NCBI RefSeq assembly: GCF_037104765.1
Contig: NZ_JBAWSY010000004.1
Location: 180,166 to 244,165 of the forward strand
Reading direction: 5' to 3'
DNA length: 64,000 nucleotides
DNA from: Psychrobacillus mangrovi
Lineage (GTDB): Bacteria > Bacillota > Bacilli > Bacillales_A > Planococcaceae
The position numbers and the translations under genes were made by a program. The notes under the pieces are model-generated. The model did no database searches and had not been told where the DNA came from. It saw only the letters and a list, made by a program, of their open reading frames with translations. Of this stretch, positions 17,044-25,497 are shown one piece after another. Position 1 is the first letter of the stretch; each line of letters opens with the position of its first letter.

Positions 17044-17289
17044 GTGCAAAATTCATTTTTTAAAGCAATAGAAAACAAAACTGGTGTTTCGATGGAAGAT
17101 CTTTTTACGCTTGCCAATGCCATCTCATATGCTGATTTTACGGATGAAAAACAAGTTCGTAAAATTGTACGTAAAGTTGGCAAGCTAGCTAATAAGCCAG
17201 TTTCTAAACAGTTAGAGGATGAACTTACGAATTCCATTTTAAAAAGTGGGAATTCGTTAAGTTTTTCCGATATTGAAAAGCTGTTATAA
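17044..17289 (+). CDS. spoVIF: stage VI sporulation protein F (SpoVIF/YjcC)
   Basis: SpoVIF is needed in the mother cell for coat assembly and stabilises the regulator GerR. The 81-residue protein contains SMEDLFTLANAISYADFTDE, KQVRKIVRKVGKLANKPVSK and LEDELTNSILKSG, which match the family in length and sequence. GTG 17044 follows GAGGGGGAAAA. It lies 33 bases after the YjcZ-type gene, in the conserved cot-spoVIF-yjc order. Confidence 0.9.
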   Translation: MQNSFFKAIENKTGVSMEDLFTLANAISYADFTDEKQVRKIVRKVGKLANKPVSKQLEDELTNSILKSGNSLSFSDIEKLL

Positions 17290-17372
17290 TATCAAAAAAA
17301 ATTTAAAGAGTAATAGGTTTAACACTTGGAGGCATAGGGTATAAAGTGTTAAATAAATAGGAGGTGGAGGAA

Positions 17373-17684
17373 ATGGGATACATCATACCAGTTCAACCAA
17401 TTCAATCGCAAATTTATGCAAATAGGATGTCAATGGATGATTATAATTTTGCTCATATAAGCAATATTAATGGGGTTAAGATGAAATCAACATTTGATGA
17501 GCATCTAGAAGACCAGGAACAGGTACTTAAAGAAGATGAGGATAATGATGAGCAATCATCATATGATAAGTATCCAACTAATCCGCCTTTATTTAAAACC
17601 TTTATCCAACCAAATCCAGTTAACCTTTCTCCAAAAATTGCAGAAATTAGTGGTAAAGGAATTACGATTAATACGTATGTATAA
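17373..17684 (+). CDS. conserved-looking small protein, unknown function
   Basis: A 103-residue protein that I do not recognise. It begins MGYIIPVQPIQSQIYANRMS, has an acidic middle (EHLEDQEQVLKEDEDNDEQS), and ends with a Pro/Asn-rich part and GKGITINTYV. There is no signal peptide or membrane helix. AGGAGGTGGAGG lies directly before ATG 17373. Its place between spoVIF and the cotB cluster suggests a sporulation role, which is inference only. Confidence 0.7.
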   Translation: MGYIIPVQPIQSQIYANRMSMDDYNFAHISNINGVKMKSTFDEHLEDQEQVLKEDEDNDEQSSYDKYPTNPPLFKTFIQPNPVNLSPKIAEISGKGITINTYV

Positions 17685-17686
17685 AA

Positions 17687-17720
17687 GGTGCCGATTTTTA
17701 TATCGGCATTTTTTTTTGTT
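17687..17720 (+). terminator. terminator after the 17373-17684 gene
   Basis: GTGCCGATTTT/TATCGGCAT forms the stem, followed by a run of nine T. Confidence 0.85.
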
Positions 17721-17770
17721 TTTTTTATAAGTAATGTACTAGATTAAATACCTTCATCCTTGACGAAGGA

Positions 17771-18035
17771 GAGTGCATGAGTGTGCCATGATCAGCTCTG
17801 CTCCTGCGCGAAGCTCGTCGCAAAAAAACTCTGCTCCTGCGCGAAGCTCGTCGCAAAAAAACTCTGCTCCTGCGCGAAGCTCGTCGCAAAAAAACTCTGC
17901 TCCTGCGCGAAGCTCGTCGCAAAAAAACTTTGCTCCTGCGCGAAGCTCGTCGCAAAAAAACTCTGCTCCTGCGCGAAGCTCGTCGCAAAAAAGACTTCAT
18001 ATAGCCTATCATGAGGCCACTGAAAAACCCTATTG
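17771..18035. repeat. R3-like repeat with an internal expansion
   Basis: Outside the 33-bp array, the left flank GAGTGCATGAGTGTGCCATG and the right flank ACTTCATATAGCCTATCATG align, loosely, with R3 left (GCATGAGCC..TGTATGCG) and right (CTCATACGGCACGTCATGCG) halves. The R3 copy at 40419-40551 carries one unit-like segment at the same place. This suggests the array grew inside an R3 element. Confidence 0.5.
17796..17993. repeat. six-copy 33-bp tandem array
   Basis: Units start at 17796, 17829, 17862, 17895, 17928 and 17961, exactly 33 bp apart. They are nearly identical: CTCTGCTCCTGCGCGAAGC then TCGTCGC and A7, with one C-to-T change in the fifth unit and a changed tail in the last. Since 33 is a multiple of three and the unit has no stop, all six frames are open across it (for example SAPARSSSQKN repeats on plus). 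GCGCGAAGCTCGTCGC within each unit can fold into a small stem. I treat it as non-coding. Confidence 0.9.
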
Positions 18036-18084
18036 CAAATTTTATTCATGATAAATATTTGATGTTGCTATACGACATACTATA

Positions 18085-18200
18085 GGATTTAGCACGGCGG
18101 CGTGAGACTCCTGTGGGAAAGCGAGACAGACGAGACCCCGCAACGAAGTGAGGAGGCTCGGCGCTCGCCCACGGAAAGCGAACAGAGCCGTGCTAAATCC
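18085..18200. repeat. dispersed repeat R4 with perfect 14-bp inverted ends
   Basis: GGATTTAGCACGGC at 18085-18098 and GCCGTGCTAAATCC at 18187-18200 are exact inverted repeats bounding 116 bp. The interior holds GCGTGAGACTCCTGTGGGAA, GACGAGACCCCGCAACG and GGCGCTCGCCCACGGAAAGC. Closely similar GC-rich intergenic repeats are common in Bacillaceae. No coding capacity. Confidence 0.85.
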
Positions 18201-18290
18201 AATCTGCAGCTATTTTCTTCGACTGGATTGTACAGAGTCAAGTATTTACTATAAAACTTATTAGAACTGCACTTTTTCAGTTGCCTCCCT

Positions 18291-18316
18291 ATCATGCGGC
18301 TGGCAATATGCGAGCA
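18291..18316. repeat. R3 right-end remnant
   Basis: TATCATGCGGCTGGCAATAT then GCGAGCAG corresponds to the right end of R3 (GTCATGCGGCTGGCAAGGCG). It lies 97 bases before an R1 copy, close to the R3-R1 spacing elsewhere. Confidence 0.5.
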
Positions 18317-18412
18317 GTTTATTCTATTAATTAGAAATAAAGACTATTCCATTAAATGTATTGATTGGCTTACTTCTATTATGGAATTATTTCAATTTCA
18401 TCGAATGTTCCA

Positions 18413-18506
18413 GGATGTGCGCCTAAAATGCGGCGTGAGCGCGAGGAATGAGACCCCGTAAAGGGATGTGAAAGTGATAGAGGAGCGACTCATCCTGCGG
18501 CAAGCG
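18413..18506. repeat. dispersed repeat R1, truncated at the right
   Basis: It starts GGATGTGCGCCTAAAATGCG and keeps GAATGAGACCCCGTAAAG and GGAGCGACTCATCCTGCGGC, then is cut before the terminal CACATCC. The rest of the 17685-18882 gap (18507-18882) is AT-rich with no gene I can support and presumably holds the cotB promoter. Confidence 0.75.
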
Positions 18507-18882
18507 TTTATACGTGTTGTATTACATATCCTAATGAAAAAGAGAAATAACAAAATGCATTTTATATGCTTAGTTCTTCTCCATTGAATAACTATCTCTA
18601 AACATAAAAAATTAATTCTTCTTTTAAAACAAATGAGTGACCGAAATTCATTTTCGCGTACTTTCGTAATCTATCGATCCTTAGGAATAGTAAAGCGTTT
18701 ATTTTGCCTAAAGATAACTTATCACACACAGTGGAATAGACAATGAATAATGTTTTTTACCTATTATAAATTATTTTTATTAGTGCATGTACATTTAAAT
18801 AATAAATGGGCGTTTAACCAATGCTACTGTGCCCAAGATACATATAAATATTAGGATACTATAAAAGGGGGTTAGAAGATAA

Positions 18883-19350
18883 ATGAACAAGAAGATGATA
18901 CTTTCTCTAGTGGAAAAAGTCGTGAAAGTTGATAGAGGTGGTCCCGAGTCACGTGTTGGTTTACTGTTATCGGCAGCAGATGATCACTTTACATTGCTAA
19001 CAGAAGATGACGGCATTGTTTTTTATAATACACAACATATCAAAAGCTTAACTTATAATTCGAAAAATCAAGTGGAATTTGATCTTGAAGTTCCAAGAGG
19101 CTTTGACTATATTCAAGCTGATGACTTTAGAGGAATTTTAGATAAATTAACACTCCGATGGGTAAAAATAAACCGCGGAGGGCCAGAGACACTTGAGGGA
19201 GTTATGGATGTGGTTACAGATGATTTCGTAACAATTGTAGCTGGCGAAGAAATTGTTCGTGTTGCCTTATTCCATATTCGTAATATTAGTTACGGTATCA
19301 AAATTGAAAAAGAAAAAAAAGATGAACAAGGTAAAAAAGAAAGAGAATAG
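18883..19350 (+). CDS. cotB: CotB-like spore coat protein
   Basis: CotB is an outer coat/surface protein of spores. This 155-residue version has two CotB-type modules: VVKVDRGGPESRVGLLLSAA with VFYNTQHIKSLTYN, and WVKINRGGPETLEGVMDV with IVRVALFHIRNISYG. It lacks the long Ser/Lys-rich tail of B. subtilis CotB and ends in a short charged tail (EKEKKDEQGKKERE). AAAAGGGGGTTAG precedes ATG 18883. It is the first of three tandem genes with related modules. Confidence 0.85.
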   Translation: MNKKMILSLVEKVVKVDRGGPESRVGLLLSAADDHFTLLTEDDGIVFYNTQHIKSLTYNSKNQVEFDLEVPRGFDYIQADDFRGILDKLTLRWVKINRGGPETLEGVMDVVTDDFVTIVAGEEIVRVALFHIRNISYGIKIEKEKKDEQGKKERE

Positions 19351-19361
19351 TTAGGAGACTA

Positions 19362-19394
19362 ATTCGTCGCTTTTGTCGTTACGAAGCGACGAAT
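19362..19394 (+). other. intercistronic hairpin
   Basis: ATTCGTCGCTT (19362-19372) pairs exactly with AAGCGACGAAT (19384-19394). No T tract follows, and the ribosome site of the next gene begins 10 bases later. It may tune mRNA stability or partial termination between the first two CotB-like genes. Confidence 0.5.
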
Positions 19395-19419
19395 ATTCTA
19401 TTGAAGGAGGCGCTCCAAA

Positions 19420-21696
19420 TTGCAAGGGGAGAACTTTAAAAAAGTATTAAGCGCCCACAAAAATATGAAAATAGGATTATATTTAAGTGACAATCAATTT
19501 ATAGAAGGTATTTTGTTGGACGTCAAACAAGACCATCTTGTGGTTGAAGTAAATAGAAATATTTTATACTTTTCCATTCTTCATATTAAAGCACTTTCAA
19601 AGAATGCCAAAGACTTTCATATTTCAGAGAAGTTAGTGAAGTATTTAGATAGAAATGACCTTACCGATTTGTTAATCACATTGAGACACAATTGGATTAT
19701 GATTAATAGTTTGAGTAAAAATGCTTTAAATGGTGTATTAAGCAGTATTTTGTCTGATCACATCATCTTGATAAATGATAAGGAACTTGTTTATATACCA
19801 AAATCATATATCTCGTCTATTTATAGCGATATTTCAGTAAAAGACATTCTATACTTAAATAAGAAAGAACAACTTGTAATGCAACAATCGTATAAATCAA
19901 AAATCAGTAGTCGAACGCTTAAATTAAAAGGGCGATTTGTTCGTATCATGAAGGAAAATACGATTCGAAAATACAAGATGCAAATAATAGAAGAGAAACC
20001 TATTTTAATAGAAGAAACACAATTAGCTAATGCTGAAGAGCAAGAGGAAAATGAGAACTCTCAACAATTGGAAAGCCTTGTTAATGAAGAAATCATCATA
20101 AATCCATCCATTGAAACAGAAGAACAGCAAGGCTTTAATGAAGTAGTTCAAAACCTTCCTGCTAATGGCCAAGATGAAGTAATTCTAGAGATATATTCGG
20201 AAGAGCATGATAGTGATGATGAACCATTAGAAATGCAATACACGGATGAAGATTTCCTATTGGATGACCATCTGGAGGATTTAATCTTAATAGAAGAAAC
20301 AGGATTAATGAATGCTGAAGAGCAAGTAGAGAATGAGAGCCCTCAACAATTCGAAAGTATTGTTAATGAAGAAATCATCATAAATCCTTCCATTGAAACA
20401 GAGGAACAGTACCACTTTAATGAAGAATTTCATACCCTTTCTGTTAATGGGCAAGATGAAGAACTTCCAATTTTAGATAAAAATATGGAAGAGCTTGATA
20501 GTGATGATGAACCATTAGAAATACAATACACCGAGGAAGATTTGCTATTGGAAGATCATCAGGAGATAAAAGAATTCAATAAAAATTTATTGGAAGAAAC
20601 ACAATTAGTAAATGCTGAAGAGCAAGTGGAGAATGAAAGCTCTCGACAATTAGAAATTATTGTTAATGAAGAAGTCATCATAAAACAATCCATTAAAACA
20701 GAGGAACAGCACCACTTTAATGAAGAAGTTCATACCCTTCCTGTTAATGGGCAAGATGAAGAACTTCCTTTATTAGAGAAATATACGGAAGAGCTTGATA
20801 GTGATGATAAATCATTAGAAATGCAAATGCAATACACTGATGAAGATATCCTATTCGATGACCATCAAGAGATAGAAGAATTCAATGAAGATTTATTGGA
20901 AGAAACACAATTAGCTAATGCTGAAGAGCAAAAGGAAAATGAAAACTCACAACAATTAGAAATTATTGTTAATGAAGAAGTCATCATGCATTCAAATTTT
21001 TCCATTGAAACAGAGGAACAGCAACACTTCAATGAAGTTCAAAACCTTCCTATTAATGAGCAAGACTTTGTAACTCAAATACTAGAAAAATATACTGAAT
21101 TTCATGATAGTGATGATAAACCAACAGAATTTCAAATGCAATTCAAGGATGAAGACTTCCTGCTGGATGATCATCAGGAGATAAAAGAATTAGATGCAGA
21201 TGATTTTATAGATGAACAAACCGAAGCCGATTTAAAAGAAAAAAGAGTATTATTAACCGCATTGAGTAACATAAACGAGCTATCTACTATTGCTATTCAA
21301 AAAAAATCTTCGCTAATAAATGAATTTGAAAACCTTGTTGATCTTACTGAAACAATTTCTATGCAACCTAAGGAATATAGCGAAGAGAACAACTCAGTGC
21401 TAAATAAGTATGAACCTGAGATGAACGAAGAAAATCCAGAGCGAGTTATATCCATAAGTCCGATAGAAGTAAAGGCTTTATTGGAGAAGCAGTATTTTGC
21501 ACTAATGAATTATGCCGCTTCCGCAGTAGCACACAATTATACTAATTTTGCGATTAACGAGGATTCCGAGCACTGGAACACAAACAACTCTACACAACAA
21601 AATAAAATGGTAGAAAAACAGTATGATTCCTTAATGAGACATGCAGCAAAGATGTATCGTCAAATAAGAGACTATTCATTAGAAATAAGCGAATGA
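19420..21696 (+). CDS. CotB-related protein with four large acidic repeats
   Basis: A 758-residue protein. Residues 1-145 carry two diverged CotB-like modules (IGLYLSDNQFIEGILLDVKQ with ILYFSILHIKAL; HNWIMINSLSKNALNGVLSS with LVYIPKSYISSI), without the RGGPE motif. Four tandem repeats of 94-102 residues start near 196, 290, 390 and 492. Each runs EETQLANAEEQ, then VNEEVIINPSIETEEQ, HFNE, LPVNGQDE, DSDDEPLEMQYTDEDFLLDD and HQEIKEF. The C-terminal ~165 residues contain two EKQYFALMNYAA / EKQYDSLMRHAA motifs. It is strongly acidic, with no signal peptide. TTG 19420 follows AAGGAGG. Probably a spore coat or exosporium filament, by neighbourhood; function is not known. Confidence 0.75.
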   Translation: MQGENFKKVLSAHKNMKIGLYLSDNQFIEGILLDVKQDHLVVEVNRNILYFSILHIKALSKNAKDFHISEKLVKYLDRNDLTDLLITLRHNWIMINSLSKNALNGVLSSILSDHIILINDKELVYIPKSYISSIYSDISVKDILYLNKKEQLVMQQSYKSKISSRTLKLKGRFVRIMKENTIRKYKMQIIEEKPILIEETQLANAEEQEENENSQQLESLVNEEIIINPSIETEEQQGFNEVVQNLPANGQDEVILEIYSEEHDSDDEPLEMQYTDEDFLLDDHLEDLILIEETGLMNAEEQVENESPQQFESIVNEEIIINPSIETEEQYHFNEEFHTLSVNGQDEELPILDKNMEELDSDDEPLEIQYTEEDLLLEDHQEIKEFNKNLLEETQLVNAEEQVENESSRQLEIIVNEEVIIKQSIKTEEQHHFNEEVHTLPVNGQDEELPLLEKYTEELDSDDKSLEMQMQYTDEDILFDDHQEIEEFNEDLLEETQLANAEEQKENENSQQLEIIVNEEVIMHSNFSIETEEQQHFNEVQNLPINEQDFVTQILEKYTEFHDSDDKPTEFQMQFKDEDFLLDDHQEIKELDADDFIDEQTEADLKEKRVLLTALSNINELSTIAIQKKSSLINEFENLVDLTETISMQPKEYSEENNSVLNKYEPEMNEENPERVISISPIEVKALLEKQYFALMNYAASAVAHNYTNFAINEDSEHWNTNNSTQQNKMVEKQYDSLMRHAAKMYRQIRDYSLEISE

Positions 21697-21793
21697 AAGA
21701 AAAAGTTTTATAAGAGGTACAAGATATTGTATAAAGAACTTATACCTATGTTAGTTAGATGAATTGGGTACTAATTTAAAAGGAGTTGTGACC

Positions 21794-22465
21794 TTGAATA
21801 AAATTATTCAAAGTCTTATCAAGGAATTTATTCAAATAGAGGTTTCAGGGAAAAAATATGTCAATGGTACTCTGATTGATTTAGGTAGTGATGTGATAGT
21901 GCTTTTTAATGGCTTAGATTATATGTACATTCCACTATTTCATATTCAAAGTGTAAAGATAGGAAGTAAAGATGAATATGTTATACAGGATCCGATAGAT
22001 TTCCCAAGCATTAAAACAGAACATCTTAATCTGGAATTGTCCCTTAATGAAACCTTATTACAAGCAAAAGGGAAACATGTAGAGATTTTCATTGCAGAAG
22101 ATCAATCGCTGAATGGTCAAGTAACTCGAATTAGAGATGACTACTTTGAATTCTTTTCTCCTATTTACAGAACCATGTATATTTCAACTAAACATTTGAA
22201 GTGGCTTATTCCTATTGGTCAAAATGAAAGCCTTTATGGTTTGAATAATAAAGATCTCTCTTTTCCAAAAGATATACTTGCAGACACATTTAAAGATCAA
22301 ATAGAAAAGTTTATAAATTCATTAGTAGTAATTAATATCGGTGGAAGAAGAAGCCATTTAGGTAAAATGAACAAATTGGAGGATCAGATTATAGAGATTG
22401 AAGGAGCAAGAACAGCTCCAATCTATCTAAACTTAAACCATATTCAAACTTTGCACCAGGTATAA
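21794..22465 (+). CDS. third CotB-like protein
   Basis: A 223-residue protein with three diverged CotB-type modules: FIQIEVSGKKYVNGTLIDLG with LDYMYIPLFHIQSV, HVEIFIAEDQSLNGQVTRIR with RTMYISTKHLKWL, and LVVINIGGRRSHLGKMNKLE with PIYLNLNHIQTL. Only the last keeps a glycine-rich turn (GGRRSH) like the CotB RGGPES. TTG 21794 has AAAAGGAG 8 bases upstream; the in-frame TTG at 21764 has none. Third in line after cotB and the repeat protein. Confidence 0.7.
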   Translation: MNKIIQSLIKEFIQIEVSGKKYVNGTLIDLGSDVIVLFNGLDYMYIPLFHIQSVKIGSKDEYVIQDPIDFPSIKTEHLNLELSLNETLLQAKGKHVEIFIAEDQSLNGQVTRIRDDYFEFFSPIYRTMYISTKHLKWLIPIGQNESLYGLNNKDLSFPKDILADTFKDQIEKFINSLVVINIGGRRSHLGKMNKLEDQIIEIEGARTAPIYLNLNHIQTLHQV

Positions 22466-22497
22466 ATGAAAATGCTAATTGGTTTTACAACATAATA

Positions 22498-22586
22498 GAA
22501 GCATGAAAACTTTTCATGCTTCTAAAAAAAAAAATACATAAAAATAAAAAAATCGTCATCCTTGGAGAGACGATTTTTTTATTTTT
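22498..22586 (+). terminator. tandem hairpins, terminator of the cotB cluster
   Basis: GAAGCATGAAAA/TTTTCATGCTTC forms an A-flanked hairpin at 22498-22522. AAAATCGTC/GACGATTTT forms a second at 22549-22577 followed by TTTATTTTTATTT. The second is the stronger plus-strand terminator. Confidence 0.85.
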
Positions 22587-22676
22587 ATTTGTATAAGGAC
22601 ATACACCACGTTTCTCTTTGGATGGAATGAATATACATACATGGACAAACAAAAATAGAGAGGAAATGGTTTATGT

Positions 22677-24032
22677 ATGAGTTTTCATGTTGGAGTCGCC
22701 AGTTTGGTGTTCCTAACTACTATGCTAGTCATTTTTTGGAGACCTAGAGGACTGAACGAGGCATGGCCAGCGTCAATTGGAGCAGCGGTTATATTACTGC
22801 TAGGTATAGTTTCCAGTGCAGACATTTTGGATATTTTGAATAAAATTGGTGGAGCATCCATTACAATAATGGCGACAATTGTTATGGCCGTAATACTAGA
22901 AAGTTTTGGATTTTTTAACTGGGCAGCTGCAAGACTTGCGAATTTAGCCAAGGGTTCGGGTCATCGTTTATATTGGTATATTCAATTGCTTTGTTTTTTA
23001 ATGACGCTTTTATTTAATAATGATGGAAGTATTTTAATAACTACTCCCATCCTGATACTACTACTTAAAAATTTGCGACTAAAACCACGTCAACAGATTC
23101 CTTATCTGTTAAGCGGTGCACTAATTGCAACAGCTTCAAGTGCTCCAATTGGTGTAAGTAATATTGTTAATTTAATCGCGCTTGAGATCGTTCATATGAC
23201 TCTTTGGATGCATACAGCAATGATGTTTGTACCCGCTACATTAGGCTTGTTATTTATGTCTTACTTGATGTATATAGTAGTGAGAAAAAACTTGCCAAAA
23301 ACATTACCAAATTCACCTATAGATATAGAAGAAACATTTTTTACCGAAAATTTTCATCCTTTAAAGACGAAAATCCCTATAGAAACAAAACGCAAGCGAA
23401 CTAGATTTATGTTAAAGTTGTTACTATTTGTATTTATAATGCGTTGTCTCCTATTCGTTGCATCTTATATAAACGTACCAATAGAAATCGTTGCAGTTCT
23501 TGGGTCAGTGGTACTACTAATTTGGAGATGGTATCATTTAAGGACTAACCCAGTAGATATTTTAAAGAAAACTCCTTGGCACATTCTTATTTTTGCATTT
23601 TCAATGTATGTAATTATTTATGGCTTGAATAATGTAGGCCTTACAGCTTTGTTAGTTCAATGGTTTGAACCAATTGTAAACCAGGGGTTATTTCAAGCTA
23701 GCTTTATCATGGGAGGACTTGTTTCGGTACTTTCGAACTTGTTTAATAATCACCCCGCCTTAATGATTGGAACACTTACCTTAACAGAAATGGGACTTGA
23801 TTCTATCACATTAAAGACAATTTATCTTGCAAATATCATTGGTAGTGATATGGGATCGTTATTACTCCCTATTGGTACACTAGCTTCCCTTATTTGGATG
23901 CATATTTTAAGAAAAAGCAAAATAGAAATTACTTGGAAGGATTATCTAAGCGTAACTTTAATCGTTATACCCATAACAACTATTGTAACGCTTACACTAT
24001 TATTTTTCTGGGTACAGATGGTATTTAAATAA
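22677..24032 (+). CDS. ArsB/NhaD-type membrane transporter (YdfA-like)
   Basis: Ion transporter superfamily member with 451 residues and 10-12 predicted transmembrane helices in the cytoplasmic membrane. Seen are LFNNDGSILITTPILILLL and the symmetric half LFNNHPALMIGTLTLTEMGL, which match the paired NNDG/NNHP re-entrant loops of ArsB-like pumps. ATG 22677 follows AGAGGAAA. No arsR or arsC lies nearby, so the arsenite role is unproven; Na+ or another anion are alternatives. The gene is monocistronic. Confidence 0.78.
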   Translation: MSFHVGVASLVFLTTMLVIFWRPRGLNEAWPASIGAAVILLLGIVSSADILDILNKIGGASITIMATIVMAVILESFGFFNWAAARLANLAKGSGHRLYWYIQLLCFLMTLLFNNDGSILITTPILILLLKNLRLKPRQQIPYLLSGALIATASSAPIGVSNIVNLIALEIVHMTLWMHTAMMFVPATLGLLFMSYLMYIVVRKNLPKTLPNSPIDIEETFFTENFHPLKTKIPIETKRKRTRFMLKLLLFVFIMRCLLFVASYINVPIEIVAVLGSVVLLIWRWYHLRTNPVDILKKTPWHILIFAFSMYVIIYGLNNVGLTALLVQWFEPIVNQGLFQASFIMGGLVSVLSNLFNNHPALMIGTLTLTEMGLDSITLKTIYLANIIGSDMGSLLLPIGTLASLIWMHILRKSKIEITWKDYLSVTLIVIPITTIVTLTLLFFWVQMVFK

Positions 24033-24488
24033 TAAATTGGAAGGTTGGAAACTATATTTACAAATAATTTAATTTTCAATCAGGATTTTGACTTAAAGAG
24101 AACAAGTTACATGAGAGATATTAAAAAAATATTAAAAAAAGCAGGAAATTCTACAATAGTTTCCTGCTAATCTCTTTTTAGAATAGAAAAAAGATTCCTT
24201 AAATACATTTATAAAATGTTTTTAAAAAGAATCTATATGTGATTGATTATTTAATTTAAGGTATAGCATGCGAACGATCTGTACAGATAAGTATAATAGC
24301 AAAGCCCAAAGATTCAAAGAACAGCAGTGGAATTCATATTTATACTTTCAATGGGCATCTATTTATATACACACCTATTGTGCAATTGTTCTTAATATGT
24401 ATATGTATCATTAGTTGAAATTGCTACTGATTTAATGGAATACATAAAAAAGCAGGATGAATGATCATCCCGCCCTAAAACATTTGAT
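24033..24488. other. intergenic stretch without a supported gene
   Basis: It contains one hairpin, AGCAGGAAA/TTTCCTGCT at 24140-24168, flanked by A7 on the left and a T-rich tail on the right, so it may end transcripts from either side. The rest is AT-rich. A ~46-codon frame from 24268 has only weak support and is not called. Confidence 0.6.
24445..24474 (-). terminator. terminator of the yjcH-yjcG-yjcF genes
   Basis: GCAGGATGA pairs with TCATCCCGC (one mismatch). On the minus strand it is followed by TTTTTTATG, just past the yjcF stop. Confidence 0.8.
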
Positions 24489-24920
24489 TTAAATTAAAAC
24501 TTTCTCCATTGCCCGATGAGGAATACTTGCTTCTAAAAATTCTGGAGATGTAATTGTGTAGTTTCTTTTTTCATAAAATGAAATAGCATGACTTTGTGCA
24601 TTTAGTTTTAGTTTATGGAATTCTTTCGATAGTGCATACTCTTCCATACACTGCATCATTAAGTTGCCATAATTTTTACCTCGATATTCAGGAAGAATGC
24701 AAACACGTTCTACTTTCCCAAGAGAAGGCCCTACTGTTCTAATTCTTCCAGCACCAAAAGGTATTTCACCATCATACGCAACAAAGTGGATAGCTTCTTG
24801 ATCATATTCATCCAGTTCCATGTGAAGCGGCACATCTTGCTCTTCTACAAAAACTTTTCTTCTAATGAAAATTGCATCTTGATATTCTTTATCTGTTTCA
24901 ACTTTTTTAGCATAAACCAA
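24489..24920 (-). CDS. yjcF: GNAT-family acetyltransferase YjcF
   Basis: A 143-residue cytosolic N-acetyltransferase with unknown acceptor. The N-terminal FIRRKVFVEEQDVPLHMELD is typical of the YjcF/ElaA-like group. The acetyl-CoA loop is VERVCILPEYRGKNYGNLMM, and LNAQSHAISFYEKRNY follows. TTG 24920 lies 3 bases after yjcG with GGAG inside the end of yjcG, so the pair is coupled. Confidence 0.88.
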   Translation of the reverse strand: MVYAKKVETDKEYQDAIFIRRKVFVEEQDVPLHMELDEYDQEAIHFVAYDGEIPFGAGRIRTVGPSLGKVERVCILPEYRGKNYGNLMMQCMEEYALSKEFHKLKLNAQSHAISFYEKRNYTITSPEFLEASIPHRAMEKVLI

Positions 24921-24923
24921 GAA

Positions 24924-25439
24924 TTATTCAGCTCCAGACAATCTAAATGTTTCGTAAACAGTCCAAGAACCGTCCTCTAGTTGATAAAGTAAATGAAGTC
25001 GATCAATTTCTTCCTCAAATTCTGCACCAATCATTTTTAACTGTGGATAAATATCGTCGTGTTCACTAGAATTCATTTTTTGAGCAATCGTAATGTGAGG
25101 TACAAATGTATAATTTGCCTCATCGCTAAATTCAATAGCATTTAAATCCTGATGAAGTGCTAATAGCTCATTTGTAGGCTCTACTTTAAAATAAATAGCA
25201 TTAGTTACTGGGGCAAAAGAACTCACTTTAGAAGTCTTTAATGTAAATGGCTTATGATTTTTGACCACTTGTGCAACTTGTTCTGCTACTGTTTTAATTT
25301 CCTTTTCGTCTGCTTCAAATACACCCTTTATCGTCATGTGTGGTGTAATAAGTGAATAGTGAGGATCATAACGCTTTCTATAAGAGTTAGCAAAATCCTG
25401 AACTTTTTTTGATGGGAAAGCAACAATACCGTATTTCAT
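24924..25439 (-). CDS. yjcG: YjcG, 2H phosphoesterase family (UPF0477)
   Basis: The 2H phosphoesterase fold handles cyclic phosphates or 2'-5' linkages in RNA-type substrates; the substrate of YjcG is unknown. The 171-residue protein has both HxT motifs: His34 in PHMTIKG and His115 in PHITIAQ. It lies between yjcH and yjcF in one direction, the B. subtilis order. Confidence 0.92.
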   Translation of the reverse strand: MKYGIVAFPSKKVQDFANSYRKRYDPHYSLITPHMTIKGVFEADEKEIKTVAEQVAQVVKNHKPFTLKTSKVSSFAPVTNAIYFKVEPTNELLALHQDLNAIEFSDEANYTFVPHITIAQKMNSSEHDDIYPQLKMIGAEFEEEIDRLHLLYQLEDGSWTVYETFRLSGAE

Positions 25440-25497
25440 TTTTCATTACCTCCTCGAATTTTTTACAGATCACCTTATCATTATAACAAAAAAATAT

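Noticed and set aside
17725..18051. Several overlapping frames of 77-95 codons on both strands
   Set aside because: They exist only because the 33-bp unit has no stop in any frame; none has a convincing ribosome site and start, and the array looks like part of a dispersed repeat.
24268..24408. Short frame of ~46 codons with TAAGG upstream
   Set aside because: Composition is not protein-like and no family is suggested; left uncalled.
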